Shown here piece by piece: positions 1 to 8,079 of a DNA stretch of 64,000 nucleotides. Position 1 is the stretch's first letter. Each line of letters starts with the position of its first letter. The DNA is from Paenibacillus sp. J45TS6 (GTDB lineage Bacteria; Bacillota; Bacilli; Paenibacillales; Paenibacillaceae): NCBI RefSeq assembly GCF_018403285.1, contig NZ_BOSJ01000010.1, forward strand, positions 62,001 to 126,000. The letters are read 5' to 3'. The position numbers and the translations under genes are program-made. The notes beneath the pieces are model-generated. The model worked only from the letters and a program-made list of their open reading frames with translations, made no database searches and was not told the DNA's origin.

Positions 1-29
1 AAACTAGGAACAACTAGGAGCCGAAATGT

Positions 30-536
30 ATGAGGAAGATTTTTATCGTAGGAACTGTAGCTAGCAGCAAAACAACTCTAGCAATGCAATTATCAAAGGA
101 CATGAATATATGTTGGTATGAACTGGATTCTATCGTATATCATCAGATCGGAGACCAAAGAATTAAACGTACACCAGACGAGCAGGTTAAGGTGATTATG
201 GATATTGACCAAAAGGGACCCTGGATATTGGAAGGTACTGATAGGGAATCATATCGCTGTTTATATGAAATGGCTGATACTATTATTTTTCTTGATCCTC
301 CGTTATGGAAGCGTAGAATCCGGATTTTTACTAGGTTCTTAAAACAAAAACTACATATTGAACAGTGCCATTACAAAGCAGATTTAACCATGTTAGAGAT
401 GATGTATAAATGGACAAGCGATTTTGAGAAGGATAGAGAAGCTTTTGAAGCAAACTTGAGCTTATATCATCAAAAACTTATCAGATTAACTGATAATAAA
501 CGTTATAAACAGCTTATAACAATGGGTTTGTGTTAG
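30..536 (+). CDS. P-loop kinase, adenylate kinase / DNA topology-modulator-like
   Basis: A 168-residue P-loop NTPase of the adenylate-kinase-like group often annotated as topology modulation protein. The nucleotide loop lies at residues 8-16 (GTVASSKTT) and has Ser where the second glycine of Walker A usually sits just before the lysine. The order of elements (N-terminal loop, Asp-Ser on strand 2, a WxxEG motif near residue 66, basic Arg-rich stretch near 95-105) fits that group. The substrate is unknown. A weak ribosome site (CTAGGAG) precedes the ATG. It is followed after 34 nt by a second small kinase gene in the same direction, so the two may be cotranscribed. Confidence 0.75.
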   Translation: MRKIFIVGTVASSKTTLAMQLSKDMNICWYELDSIVYHQIGDQRIKRTPDEQVKVIMDIDQKGPWILEGTDRESYRCLYEMADTIIFLDPPLWKRRIRIFTRFLKQKLHIEQCHYKADLTMLEMMYKWTSDFEKDREAFEANLSLYHQKLIRLTDNKRYKQLITMGLC

Positions 537-570
537 GTGTTAGGTGATCTTGCTAAGTGGGAGTTGGCTT

Positions 571-1065
571 ATGAATATTGTTCTTATAGGCATGTCTGGA
601 GCTGGTAAAAGCACCTTAGGTGTGTTGCTCGCAAAAGCATTAGGAATGAGTTATGTAGATACCGATATTGTCATACAAAATCATGAAGACAGGTTATTAC
701 AAGATATCCTTGCTGAAGATGGTGTCTTTAAGTTTATGGAGATCGAAGAGAGGGTAGTGTCTGGGTTAGAACTGGAAAACTGCATCATATCTACAGGTGG
801 GAGTGTCATATATTCCGAAAAAGCGATGAACTTCCTTAAACAAGAGGGGCAGATTATTTATTTACAACTTCCTTATGAAGAACTGGAAAGAAGACTAAGT
901 GATATAACAACTAGAGGAATTGTGATAAAGGAAGGGCAAAGTCTAAAGGATGTTTTTGAAGAAAGGGTTCCTTTATACATCAGGTATAGTGATACCATTC
1001 TAGATTGCTCTAATAAAAGTATAGAAGAGTGTGTAAGTGAATTGATTGGGATCATTCATGAATGA
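571..1065 (+). CDS. Shikimate kinase-like P-loop kinase
   Basis: A 164-residue kinase of the shikimate/gluconate kinase fold. Walker A is GMSGAGKST at residues 7-15, a DTD motif at 30-32 matches the shikimate-kinase acidic site, and STGGS matches the GGG substrate loop. The longer reading frame begins at 544, but ATG 571 has a GGGAG ribosome site seven bases upstream and puts the P-loop at its usual distance from the N-terminus, so I use 571. It lies outside any aromatic amino-acid operon, so a housekeeping shikimate kinase role is not supported; a paralogue with another small substrate is equally likely. Confidence 0.75.
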   Translation: MNIVLIGMSGAGKSTLGVLLAKALGMSYVDTDIVIQNHEDRLLQDILAEDGVFKFMEIEERVVSGLELENCIISTGGSVIYSEKAMNFLKQEGQIIYLQLPYEELERRLSDITTRGIVIKEGQSLKDVFEERVPLYIRYSDTILDCSNKSIEECVSELIGIIHE

Positions 1066-1118
1066 TACTGTAATTAATTAATGGAGCAACTTTAATCCAT
1101 TCACGGGGGAGTAAGCGA

Positions 1119-1979
1119 ATGAATCATTTTTTATCGTTAAAGGATTTAACTCAAGAAGATATCTCAGAACTATTTAACATGACAGACCAAATAAAAAACG
1201 GGGATTTCACGAGGGTTTTAGAAGGGAAGACGTTCGCTTTATTTTTTCCGAATACGAGTATAAGGACCAGGATAACGTTTGAAAAAGGAATCAAAGAGCT
1301 TGGCGGGGAATGTATTCTTTTCCCTCCGGAGTCCCTGAATAAAAAGGAGAAACTCTCGGATGTAGTGGGATATCTGAATCAGTGGATTGATGGAGTGATC
1401 ATCCGTCACCCTAGTTTTGAGGTAATGAATGATTTAGCGGAACATGCAGAAATCCCTATTATTAATGCCATGTCATCAGAGAATCATCCATGTGAAATAG
1501 TCGCTGACCTATACACGATCCGAACGATGAAGCCTAACTTTCAAGAACTCACCTACACCTTTGTCGGTCCGCCGGGGAATATTCTAAACTCATGGATAGA
1601 AATAGCTAAGGTACTGGGTCTCACGTTACAACACGTTTGCAGCCCAGGAAATAGGGTCTGTATGGACGGACAGAATTATCAATTTTGGGCGGAGCTTGAA
1701 GATAAACTCGTGGGTAGCGATGTTGTGCTCACAGATTCCCTTCCTCCCGAATACCAAACCGATGATTATATTAAAAAATATCAAATAAATCTAGAGAGAA
1801 TGCGGCTAACGAATCCAGGTGCCATTCTCAATCCTTGTCCCCCCTTCGATCGAAATCAAGAAGTAAGTGAAAATGTAATGCAGTCTGATTACTTTGTCGG
1901 GCATTATTTTAAAAAGAATTTGTTATATGTTCAGCAAGCCATTATCATTCGATCTTTAGGTTTATCAATTGAAAACTAA
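1119..1979 (+). CDS. Divergent aspartate/ornithine carbamoyltransferase family protein
   Basis: A 286-residue member of the ATC/OTC superfamily. The carbamoyl-phosphate loop is SIRTR (residues 47-51; usual STRTR) and HPCE at 123-126 corresponds to the HPCQ motif of ornithine transcarbamylases. The second-substrate region reads NPCPPFDR (238-245) where OTC has HCLP and ATC has HPxPR; it keeps the OTC-like cysteine but not the histidine. It is shorter than most OTCs (about 310-330) and no arginine or pyrimidine genes are near. Carbamoyl transfer is a family inference; the acceptor is unknown. A GGGGG ribosome site precedes the ATG. Confidence 0.8.
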   Translation: MNHFLSLKDLTQEDISELFNMTDQIKNGDFTRVLEGKTFALFFPNTSIRTRITFEKGIKELGGECILFPPESLNKKEKLSDVVGYLNQWIDGVIIRHPSFEVMNDLAEHAEIPIINAMSSENHPCEIVADLYTIRTMKPNFQELTYTFVGPPGNILNSWIEIAKVLGLTLQHVCSPGNRVCMDGQNYQFWAELEDKLVGSDVVLTDSLPPEYQTDDYIKKYQINLERMRLTNPGAILNPCPPFDRNQEVSENVMQSDYFVGHYFKKNLLYVQQAIIIRSLGLSIEN

Positions 1980-2029
1980 GAGATAGTTACGGGGAAGGAC
2001 AATGCCAATAAAGAAAGAAGTGAGATTAT

Positions 2030-2491
2030 ATGAATGTTTTATTTCTGTGTACTGACAACTATACTCGCAGCGTAATTGCAGAGTTCTGCGCGAAAGATTA
2101 CCTGAAAACGAACCATATCACGGATATCACCGTTGCTTCAGCGGGAATTAGGGCTAGTAGTGATATCAGCAGCTATTCAGATCTTCATTTTCAGGTGATG
2201 AGGGACATGGACATTGATGTTTCGCAGTTTAAGAGAACACAATTCGGAGAAAGGTCATTTGAGGATTATGATTTTATTATTGGAATGAGTGAATTACATA
2301 GGGACTTTGTAAGAAAAGAGTACAATCGGGACATTTATCTATTTAATGAAGTTTATAAAAGTCAAAATACTCCTGTAAACATAGGGGCTCCTGATGAGGA
2401 AGGTTTTGATCAGAAGATGAGGGAATTAATCCAATATTTCAATAATGCCATACCTGTTGTGATAAAAAATATAAAGAATTATCAAAATTAG
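2030..2491 (+). CDS. Low-molecular-weight protein tyrosine phosphatase family protein
   Basis: A 153-residue protein starting with the family's P-loop: Cys7 and Arg13 in CTDNYTRS fit the C-x5-R-S/T catalytic signature. The C-terminal Asp-Pro-Tyr motif carrying the general acid is replaced by APDEE, so catalysis may be altered. The family contains tyrosine phosphatases and arsenate reductases; no ars genes are adjacent. It follows the carbamoyltransferase by 50 nt and precedes the next gene by 12 nt, so cotranscription with its neighbours is likely. Confidence 0.8.
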   Translation: MNVLFLCTDNYTRSVIAEFCAKDYLKTNHITDITVASAGIRASSDISSYSDLHFQVMRDMDIDVSQFKRTQFGERSFEDYDFIIGMSELHRDFVRKEYNRDIYLFNEVYKSQNTPVNIGAPDEEGFDQKMRELIQYFNNAIPVVIKNIKNYQN

Positions 2492-2503
2492 GGAGGGCGA
2501 ACT

Positions 2504-3127
2504 ATGGGTTCGAGAATAATGCATTTGGTTATTGCGAATCGAATAGCAGAGAATCTGTCTATGAAAGACAGAACCTTATTTTTACTAGGGAGTATTGCTC
2601 CGGATGCAGTTTCATCTAAAGATTTATCACATTTCTTTATTGGTGATGTGCAAGATTTTTCTAGAAGTGTTGATTATCAAAGCTTTTTAGAAAAATATAG
2701 ATCGCAAGCAGATTCTCCTTATATTAGGGGATATTACACTCATTTAATCGCCGATGATGTATGGCTGAGAGGTTTTAATCTTCCTTGGCTGAGGAACAGA
2801 ATGGAAGCAGATAAGGAACTTTCCAATTTATATTACCATGATTTTTGGTTATTGAACGGGAAATTACTAGAGTACTATAGCTTTACGGATGAACTGAGAA
2901 AAGTGCTGAGTGTTGTTCCAGAAGTCTTGGAATTAGAAGAAGTTACATCCAAAGAAGTACATGAATTCCTTCCTTGTGTATTAGATGATATGAATTATGA
3001 CACAGAAATGATGAAAGAGAATCTGAATGTGTTTACGTTTACTCAGATGGTTGGTTATATAGAGACATGTGTTGAACTTGGGACATTTCATATACAACGT
3101 ATTAATGAAGCAAAGCGAGTCAGATAA
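2504..3127 (+). CDS. Zinc-dependent phospholipase C-like hydrolase
   Basis: A 207-residue protein resembling the zinc-dependent phospholipase C family found widely in Firmicutes. Visible marks are an N-terminal MH with IA(x)R, GSIAPDA near residue 30, GYYTHLIADDVW in the middle and a later HDF; these His/Asp residues are the expected metal ligands. There is no signal peptide, so it is probably cytoplasmic. An AGGGAGGGCGA ribosome site lies just before the ATG. Confidence 0.7.
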   Translation: MGSRIMHLVIANRIAENLSMKDRTLFLLGSIAPDAVSSKDLSHFFIGDVQDFSRSVDYQSFLEKYRSQADSPYIRGYYTHLIADDVWLRGFNLPWLRNRMEADKELSNLYYHDFWLLNGKLLEYYSFTDELRKVLSVVPEVLELEEVTSKEVHEFLPCVLDDMNYDTEMMKENLNVFTFTQMVGYIETCVELGTFHIQRINEAKRVR

Positions 3128-3189
3128 CAACATATTAGCATGCGCGTTAATTAACCTCTAAGCCTGGGGAAAAGAAAGGGGTTTGCTGA

Positions 3190-3657
3190 TTGAGTAAACG
3201 CTCACAGATGATTATTTTATCCATTGTCGCGCTGCTCATCCTTAGCGGTCTTATTATCTCAGAGGTCAATTCCCGAACATCATTTAAAGAACTAGTTATA
3301 GATCAGATCGGTGACTCACATGGTTCACAAGAAATCTTTTCAATAAGTATTTCAGAGTGGGACGATAATTCATTTAAGAAATCAACTGAAATAACTGACC
3401 TAGAAACCATAAATAAAGTAATGAATGTTTTTGAGGATCTCAAATTGAAGAGAACCAACAGCGAAAACCCCATTTTCCAGGATGAATATTATAGAGTCAC
3501 GATTCAACCAGATAACGGTCCAACACTTAGTGTGGTTTTTGCGGATGATAAAATAATGAATATAAGTAGTAGTTTCAATTCTAAAAAGAAACACTATTGG
3601 ACCTATGAAGCTGTGGGTGGTTTTGACCTATCGACTATACAGGAATTGTTAAAATAA
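3190..3657 (+). CDS. Membrane-anchored protein of unknown function (paralogue of the gene at 29132)
   Basis: 155 residues: one N-terminal transmembrane anchor (about residues 7-25) followed by an extracytoplasmic alpha/beta domain. Start is TTG with AGAAAGGGG upstream. I do not recognise the family. Its architecture, its length of 155 residues and patterns such as EITDLETI..V...LKLKRT followed by a Y/D-rich strand match the protein encoded at 29132-29599, which also appears to use TTG. No function can be assigned. Confidence 0.7.
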   Translation: MSKRSQMIILSIVALLILSGLIISEVNSRTSFKELVIDQIGDSHGSQEIFSISISEWDDNSFKKSTEITDLETINKVMNVFEDLKLKRTNSENPIFQDEYYRVTIQPDNGPTLSVVFADDKIMNISSSFNSKKKHYWTYEAVGGFDLSTIQELLK

Positions 3658-3689
3658 TTAACAATCCTCTCAGAAATTTGATAAAAATG

Positions 3690-3718
3690 TTTACCCATGA
3701 AAAGGTTTTATATATAAT
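3690..3718 (+). promoter_or_regulatory. Sigma-A promoter of the asd T-box leader
   Basis: A TTTACC -35 box, a 17-bp spacer and a perfect TATAAT -10 box, ending about 25-30 bases before the T-box stem I begins. Confidence 0.7.
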
Positions 3719-3738
3719 GATCATAATCATAATAAATG

Positions 3739-4022
3739 CGATGAAGAGAAGAGTAGATAAATGAATTCTTGTACAGAGAACTCCGGCAGCTGAAAAGGAG
3801 GAAAGGATTCCTTATTGAACAAAGACTCAGAGCAGCTCATCGGAAACTTTACTTCGTAGTGGATGGTGTGCCAGGAGCTCCTGTTATAGAGCTAGAGTAT
3901 ACGTATTTTATAATACCGTACTCGATGAGGCTGATATGGCGACATATTAGCAAATTTGGGGTGGTACCGCGAGTATAATAATCTCGTCCCTAAGACTTGC
4001 CGTCTTGGGGGTGGGATTTTTT
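3739..4022 (+). promoter_or_regulatory. T-box leader (read as tRNA-Lys specific) upstream of asd
   Basis: Tandem T-box hallmarks: the AGAGA stretch at 3775, a stem-I apical hairpin (CTCC/GGAG), the conserved T-box GGGGTGGTACCGCG near 3958-3971, and a terminator stem with U-tract at 3981-4022. The specifier loop can be placed by pairing: GAATTCTT (3764-3771) with AAGGATTC (3803-3810) above, GAGT (3751-3754) with ACTC (3825-3828) below. The 3' loop strand then reads GAA-C-AAA-G, the same layout as the GAA-N-codon-purine of known specifier loops. This makes AAA (Lys) at 3821-3823 the specifier. The T-box call is firm; the codon call is my inference. Confidence 0.88.
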
Positions 4023-4126
4023 TATTGTTATACACTGTTATATAGAGATAAAATGTTAGAAACACACACCAAATCGTATGGTTTGAATAGTTAACTAGAA
4101 GACCATTTGAAAGGATTGAATAACGT

Positions 4127-5212
4127 ATGTCAGAGAAACTTAAAGTAGGTATTGTTGGTGGAACAGGTATGGTGGGTCAGCGCTTTGTCCAATTGCTGGA
4201 TGGTCATCCTTGGTTTGAAGTAACTTCGATTGCAGCAAGCAGCAACTCTGCAGGAAAAACCTATGAGGAATCGGTAAACGGAAGATGGAAGCTTGCAACA
4301 CCCATTCCGGAGAACGTAAAACAGATTGTCGTTCAAGACGCATCGAAAGTGGAGCAAGTTGCTCAGGATGTAGATTTTATTTTCTGCGCAGTAGATATGA
4401 AGAAAGATGAGATTCAAGCGTTAGAAGAAGCATATGCAAAAACAGGTACGCCTGTTATTTCAAACAATTCAGCTCATCGCTGGACGCCGGACATTCCTAT
4501 GGTTGTTCCTGAACTCAATCCAGAACATATCGAGGTAATCGCAGCGCAAAGAAAACGCCTGGGAACTTCCACAGGATTTATTGCAGTGAAACCAAACTGT
4601 TCTATTCAAAGTTATGTTCCTGCACTCCATGCTTTGCTTGATTTCAAACCAACGAATGTGGTTGCTTCTACTTATCAAGCGATTTCGGGAGCAGGCAAAA
4701 ACTTCACGGATTGGCCGGATATGCTGGATAACGTAATTCCGTATATCGGCGGTGAAGAAGAAAAAAGCGAGCAAGAACCGCTTCGCATATGGGGCAGTGT
4801 TCAGAATGGAGAGATTGTGAAAGCAAGCTCACCACTGATCACGACTCAGTGTATTCGCGTTCCTGTAACAGACGGCCATTTAGCTACTGTATTTGCTTCG
4901 TTCGAGAATAAGCCATCGAAAGAGGAAATTCTGAACCGCTGGAAAAACTTCAAAGGTCGTCCGCAAGAGCTAGGTCTTCCAAGTGCGCCAAAACAGTTTA
5001 TCACTTATTTTGAAGAAGATAACAGACCACAGACGAAGCTTGATCGTGATATTGAACGCGGTATGGGTGTCTCCGTCGGAAGATTACGCGAAGACTCAAT
5101 TTATGACTTTAAATTTGTCGGACTGTCACATAATACACTGCGCGGAGCTGCAGGTGGTGCTGTTCTGATCGCGGAACTGTTGAAAGCAGAAGGATACATT
5201 CAAGCAAAATAG
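4127..5212 (+). CDS. asd: Aspartate-semialdehyde dehydrogenase
   Basis: Reduces aspartyl phosphate to aspartate semialdehyde with NADPH, the branch point to lysine, threonine, methionine and diaminopimelate. 361 residues. The Rossmann motif GIVGGTGMVGQ is at residues 8-18, the catalytic cysteine is Cys158 in KPNCS, and QAISGAG follows. The KPNCSIQSYVPAL context and overall pattern look closer to the archaeal/fungal-type enzymes than to the classic bacterial type. The gene is alone behind a T-box, so it is predicted to be induced when charged tRNA is scarce. A terminator follows. Confidence 0.93.
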   Translation: MSEKLKVGIVGGTGMVGQRFVQLLDGHPWFEVTSIAASSNSAGKTYEESVNGRWKLATPIPENVKQIVVQDASKVEQVAQDVDFIFCAVDMKKDEIQALEEAYAKTGTPVISNNSAHRWTPDIPMVVPELNPEHIEVIAAQRKRLGTSTGFIAVKPNCSIQSYVPALHALLDFKPTNVVASTYQAISGAGKNFTDWPDMLDNVIPYIGGEEEKSEQEPLRIWGSVQNGEIVKASSPLITTQCIRVPVTDGHLATVFASFENKPSKEEILNRWKNFKGRPQELGLPSAPKQFITYFEEDNRPQTKLDRDIERGMGVSVGRLREDSIYDFKFVGLSHNTLRGAAGGAVLIAELLKAEGYIQAK

Positions 5213-5257
5213 GAATCATTCTAACCTATGCTTTTCATCTGTTTATAAAATTGATAG

Positions 5258-5291
5258 AGAAAAGAAGCCCGAAGTCATGGGGCTTCTTTTT
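5258..5291 (+). terminator. Rho-independent terminator after asd
   Basis: Stem AGAAGCCC / GGGGCTTCT followed by seven T. Confidence 0.85.
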
Positions 5292-5310
5292 TTGCAAACT
5301 CTTATGAGGT

Positions 5311-7092
5311 TTACTTCACTTTCAATTGAATGCTTTTAGCGGTATAGACTAATTGCACTTTGCTCTTACTTGGCAAGCCTTTGATTTCTACGGAAGAGAA
5401 TGAACCCTTCCGTTTGTCATAAGTGATAATAGCATCCCCGTTTTTTGGAACATAATTGTTTGTGAAGGTAAGGCTCAATTTCCCGCCAAGCACAGCTTCT
5501 TTCTTTATTTTAAGCAAATCTTTCTTACTGCCAATCGTGAGTTCCGTTGTACCTTTATCAGATTGTCTGTAACTGCCGCCAATCTTCCATTGACCGTCTA
5601 CATTTTCACTAAGAATCCCGCCGTTATTGGTCACACTTGCTGTCCCAAATGCGGTCTTGGATGTACCTTCAAGCGTGCCCTGTTCAATAAGAGTCCCGCC
5701 GGAATATGTATTGTTACCTTCGAGTTTTAATGTTCCTGTCCCTTTTTTAGTCAGTTTACCTTTGCCGGAGATATCATTGCTCCAGCTGTCTTCTGCATGA
5801 AAACCTCCTTTTATTGCGTCCATCGTTACCGTTACATCTGTATCAAATGCACCATATCCATCCGCTGCTGCAAAGAGATTTAGTCGTCCCCAGCCCTCGG
5901 GATCGTCCAGTACGGGGTAGCCGGAAGCAAGTCCAGTTGTTGCTAATACCCAGCGGCGCTGCGTATCATTTAGATAAGGAAGTCTCGTTTCGAGCAGTAC
6001 TTCAGCACCTTTTGGAACTACGACCGGTGTAGTTGCTTTATTCGATTTTTTAAATCCATAGGTTAGCCGTTCCGTGTATTTTTTATTATTTGCAGCAAAA
6101 TTGCGATCATTTTCTGTTCCCGTTCCTTCTTGTGTTAACAGCAGGTCATGTGCTTCCTTATACGCTGCTTTTTTGAGCTCACTATTTGCTGGATCTGATA
6201 AGATAGCCGCCGCGGTTGCTGTGGCCATAACACGTCCTCCCATTACATCGAGTGGAGAATGCATTCCTGCAAGAATACGGTTATTCCCAAGCTCTGATGC
6301 ACGGGTAAGCAGCTCCTGATAACGTTCTGGTACCGCATAGGCTAGAGCAAAGGCACTAAGATAGGCAGCGTTGGTATGACCACTAGGAAAACCGCCGTCT
6401 TTCGTGGGGTCCGCATTTTGCACTGGGATTAGAGTGGGAAGGACTACTGAATTATTAACCCAGCGGAAGGGACGAGGATAACTAAAATAGCTTTTCGCCG
6501 GATTGGTCGATGAATATTGTCCCCGAAGCGTATTCACCAAGTTCACCATATTACCGAGTTCAGATTCGGGATCTCCTGCATTATTTCCTTCATCACTGTA
6601 CTTCTTAGTCGTGGCATCTGCGGCTACATCTTGTATGGTTGTCGTCGCCTTCGCTTTTGAACGGTAGTCATCAGCTAGTGATCCAAGACCGTCAATCACA
6701 CTGTAGCTCTGATTCCTGCGATCATCTAAATAGGCCTCTTTTTCCTCATTTGCTGTGCGGTGAATTGACGTATGGAACACCTTCTGAATATTCAGACCCA
6801 GCACTTTATGGTCCAATATGGTCCCTGTGTTCCAAGAATCACCGGGAGTCCAAAGTTTATTAAATTCAGATAGGAGACCTATCGTTGGATTATTTCTCAC
6901 GGTTTGATTATCCGCCACATTATTTTTATATTGATCTACAAAATGGCCCCAAGCAGGAGCTGCAGGGGGATTTACATTCGTTATAGCTGTATTAGCACTG
7001 GTGCTGGCGCTGGCGTAACTACCGCCAAGGGAACTTAGAAGTATGCTCATAGATAAAATTGCGGCAGATACTGGTGTCTTTTTCTTATTCAT
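5311..7092 (-). CDS. Secreted PAP2-family acid phosphatase with autotransporter-type beta repeat
   Basis: About 593 residues from ATG 7092, which opens directly into a signal peptide (MNKKK, hydrophobic core, YASAS). The PAP2/vanadium-haloperoxidase fold carries SGHT at about residues 237-240 and GMHSPLDVMGG around 277-286, the conserved catalytic and phosphate-binding histidines. After about residue 430 comes a glycine-rich segment (GKGKLTKKGTGTLKLEG, then NTYSGGT) that is the autotransporter-associated beta-strand repeat signature, then a Lys-rich C-terminal domain. Role: probably an extracellular phosphomonoesterase that scavenges phosphate. Upstream Met codons exist at 7137 and 7116 but lack ribosome sites. 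Confidence 0.85.
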   Translation of the reverse strand: MNKKKTPVSAAILSMSILLSSLGGSYASASTSANTAITNVNPPAAPAWGHFVDQYKNNVADNQTVRNNPTIGLLSEFNKLWTPGDSWNTGTILDHKVLGLNIQKVFHTSIHRTANEEKEAYLDDRRNQSYSVIDGLGSLADDYRSKAKATTTIQDVAADATTKKYSDEGNNAGDPESELGNMVNLVNTLRGQYSSTNPAKSYFSYPRPFRWVNNSVVLPTLIPVQNADPTKDGGFPSGHTNAAYLSAFALAYAVPERYQELLTRASELGNNRILAGMHSPLDVMGGRVMATATAAAILSDPANSELKKAAYKEAHDLLLTQEGTGTENDRNFAANNKKYTERLTYGFKKSNKATTPVVVPKGAEVLLETRLPYLNDTQRRWVLATTGLASGYPVLDDPEGWGRLNLFAAADGYGAFDTDVTVTMDAIKGGFHAEDSWSNDISGKGKLTKKGTGTLKLEGNNTYSGGTLIEQGTLEGTSKTAFGTASVTNNGGILSENVDGQWKIGGSYRQSDKGTTELTIGSKKDLLKIKKEAVLGGKLSLTFTNNYVPKNGDAIITYDKRKGSFSSVEIKGLPSKSKVQLVYTAKSIQLKVK

Positions 7093-7228
7093 TTTATATA
7101 CTGATCCTCTCTTCATTCCATTTTGTTGTAATATCATACTTTTATAATGGTATCTTTGGTTTGTTAACTAATGTAAGCATGTATGTAATTTTATTGTTAG
7201 GAAAAGAAACTTTTTCATTATATAGAAA

Positions 7229-7310
7229 AAAGTGCGGAAGTAGGCAGAGTTGTTCTGCTTACATTCAGCACTTTCATTTACGACCCACACTTATGACTTG
7301 AGTGTCGGTC
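7229..7310 (-). other. Two consecutive hairpins in the PAP2 upstream region
   Basis: In the 374-nt gap between the divergent PAP2 and XRE genes, the minus strand can form GACC..ACT/AGT..GGTC (about 7282-7310) and then a long stem closed by AAAGTGC/GCACTTT (about 7230-7276) that runs into a T-tract. This looks like a minus-strand terminator lying inside the PAP2 leader. No gene on that strand needs one here, so it could be an attenuator. Confidence 0.4.
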
Positions 7311-7466
7311 ACTGTGAAATTTGCCCTGTATCGAATTTCTCTGAATAGACCTTAGATACAACCTTCCAATGTCATTAAGCAATTGTGTAGGTTAGTAAAC
7401 TCTACGGAGCGTTTATTGTAAGGGGCTAATAAACTTGATATTGTAAAATTACAGGAGGCGGACAAT

Positions 7467-8078
7467 ATGGATTGCATCAAGGTAGGAAGGCTTATTCAGG
7501 GTATTCGTAAAGAGAAAAGAATGACTCAAAAAGAATTAGCCCAGTTTATGAATATTAGTGATAAGACGATATCAAAATGGGAACGTGGTTTAGGGTGTCC
7601 GGATGTGTCCTTGCTTGGAGAGCTATCCAATGTATTAGGAGTAAATATTGAGAAGATTTTATCTGGGGATTTAAATCCGAATGAGCAGGACGGAGGAAAT
7701 ATGAAAAACGTGAAATTTTACGTGTGTCAAAGCTGTGGCAATGTTATGACTAGTACGGGGGCAACGAGCATTTCATGCTGCGGAAGGATACTGGAGCCAC
7801 TGCTTTCCAAATTGGAGAACGATCAGCACCAAATAACCGTTCACGATATTGAAGAGGATTGCTTTGTTACCATAAAGCACGAAATGAGCAGAGAACATTA
7901 CATATCTTTTGTAGCCTATATTTCTTATGACAGGGTGATGCTCATCAAATTGTATCCGGAACAACTCGCAGAAGTACGCTTTCCCAAAATGTACGGGGGA
8001 ACATTGTATACGTATTGCAACCGACATGGATTATGGAAGTATGAGGAAGAGAAATTGGGATCAAGGAGGGTCACCTGA
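7467..8078 (+). CDS. XRE-family regulator with Cys-rich desulfoferrodoxin-like C-terminal domain
   Basis: 203 residues. Residues 6-62 are a canonical XRE helix-turn-helix (TQKELAQFMNISDKTISKWERG). After a linker, the C-terminal part has a CQSCGN...SCCGR cysteine cluster and a His-containing beta domain (TIKHEMSREHYI) like the desulforedoxin/desulfoferrodoxin fold. This architecture occurs in Firmicutes and suggests metal- or redox-responsive DNA binding, which is inference. The ribosome site AGGAGGCGG is strong. The stop lies one base before the next gene's start, so translation is probably coupled. Confidence 0.8.
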   Translation: MDCIKVGRLIQGIRKEKRMTQKELAQFMNISDKTISKWERGLGCPDVSLLGELSNVLGVNIEKILSGDLNPNEQDGGNMKNVKFYVCQSCGNVMTSTGATSISCCGRILEPLLSKLENDQHQITVHDIEEDCFVTIKHEMSREHYISFVAYISYDRVMLIKLYPEQLAEVRFPKMYGGTLYTYCNRHGLWKYEEEKLGSRRVT

Positions 8079-8079
8079 G

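Noticed and set aside
3769-3978. 69-codon ORF in the asd leader
   Set aside because: It lies wholly inside the T-box RNA and has no ribosome site or protein-like composition.
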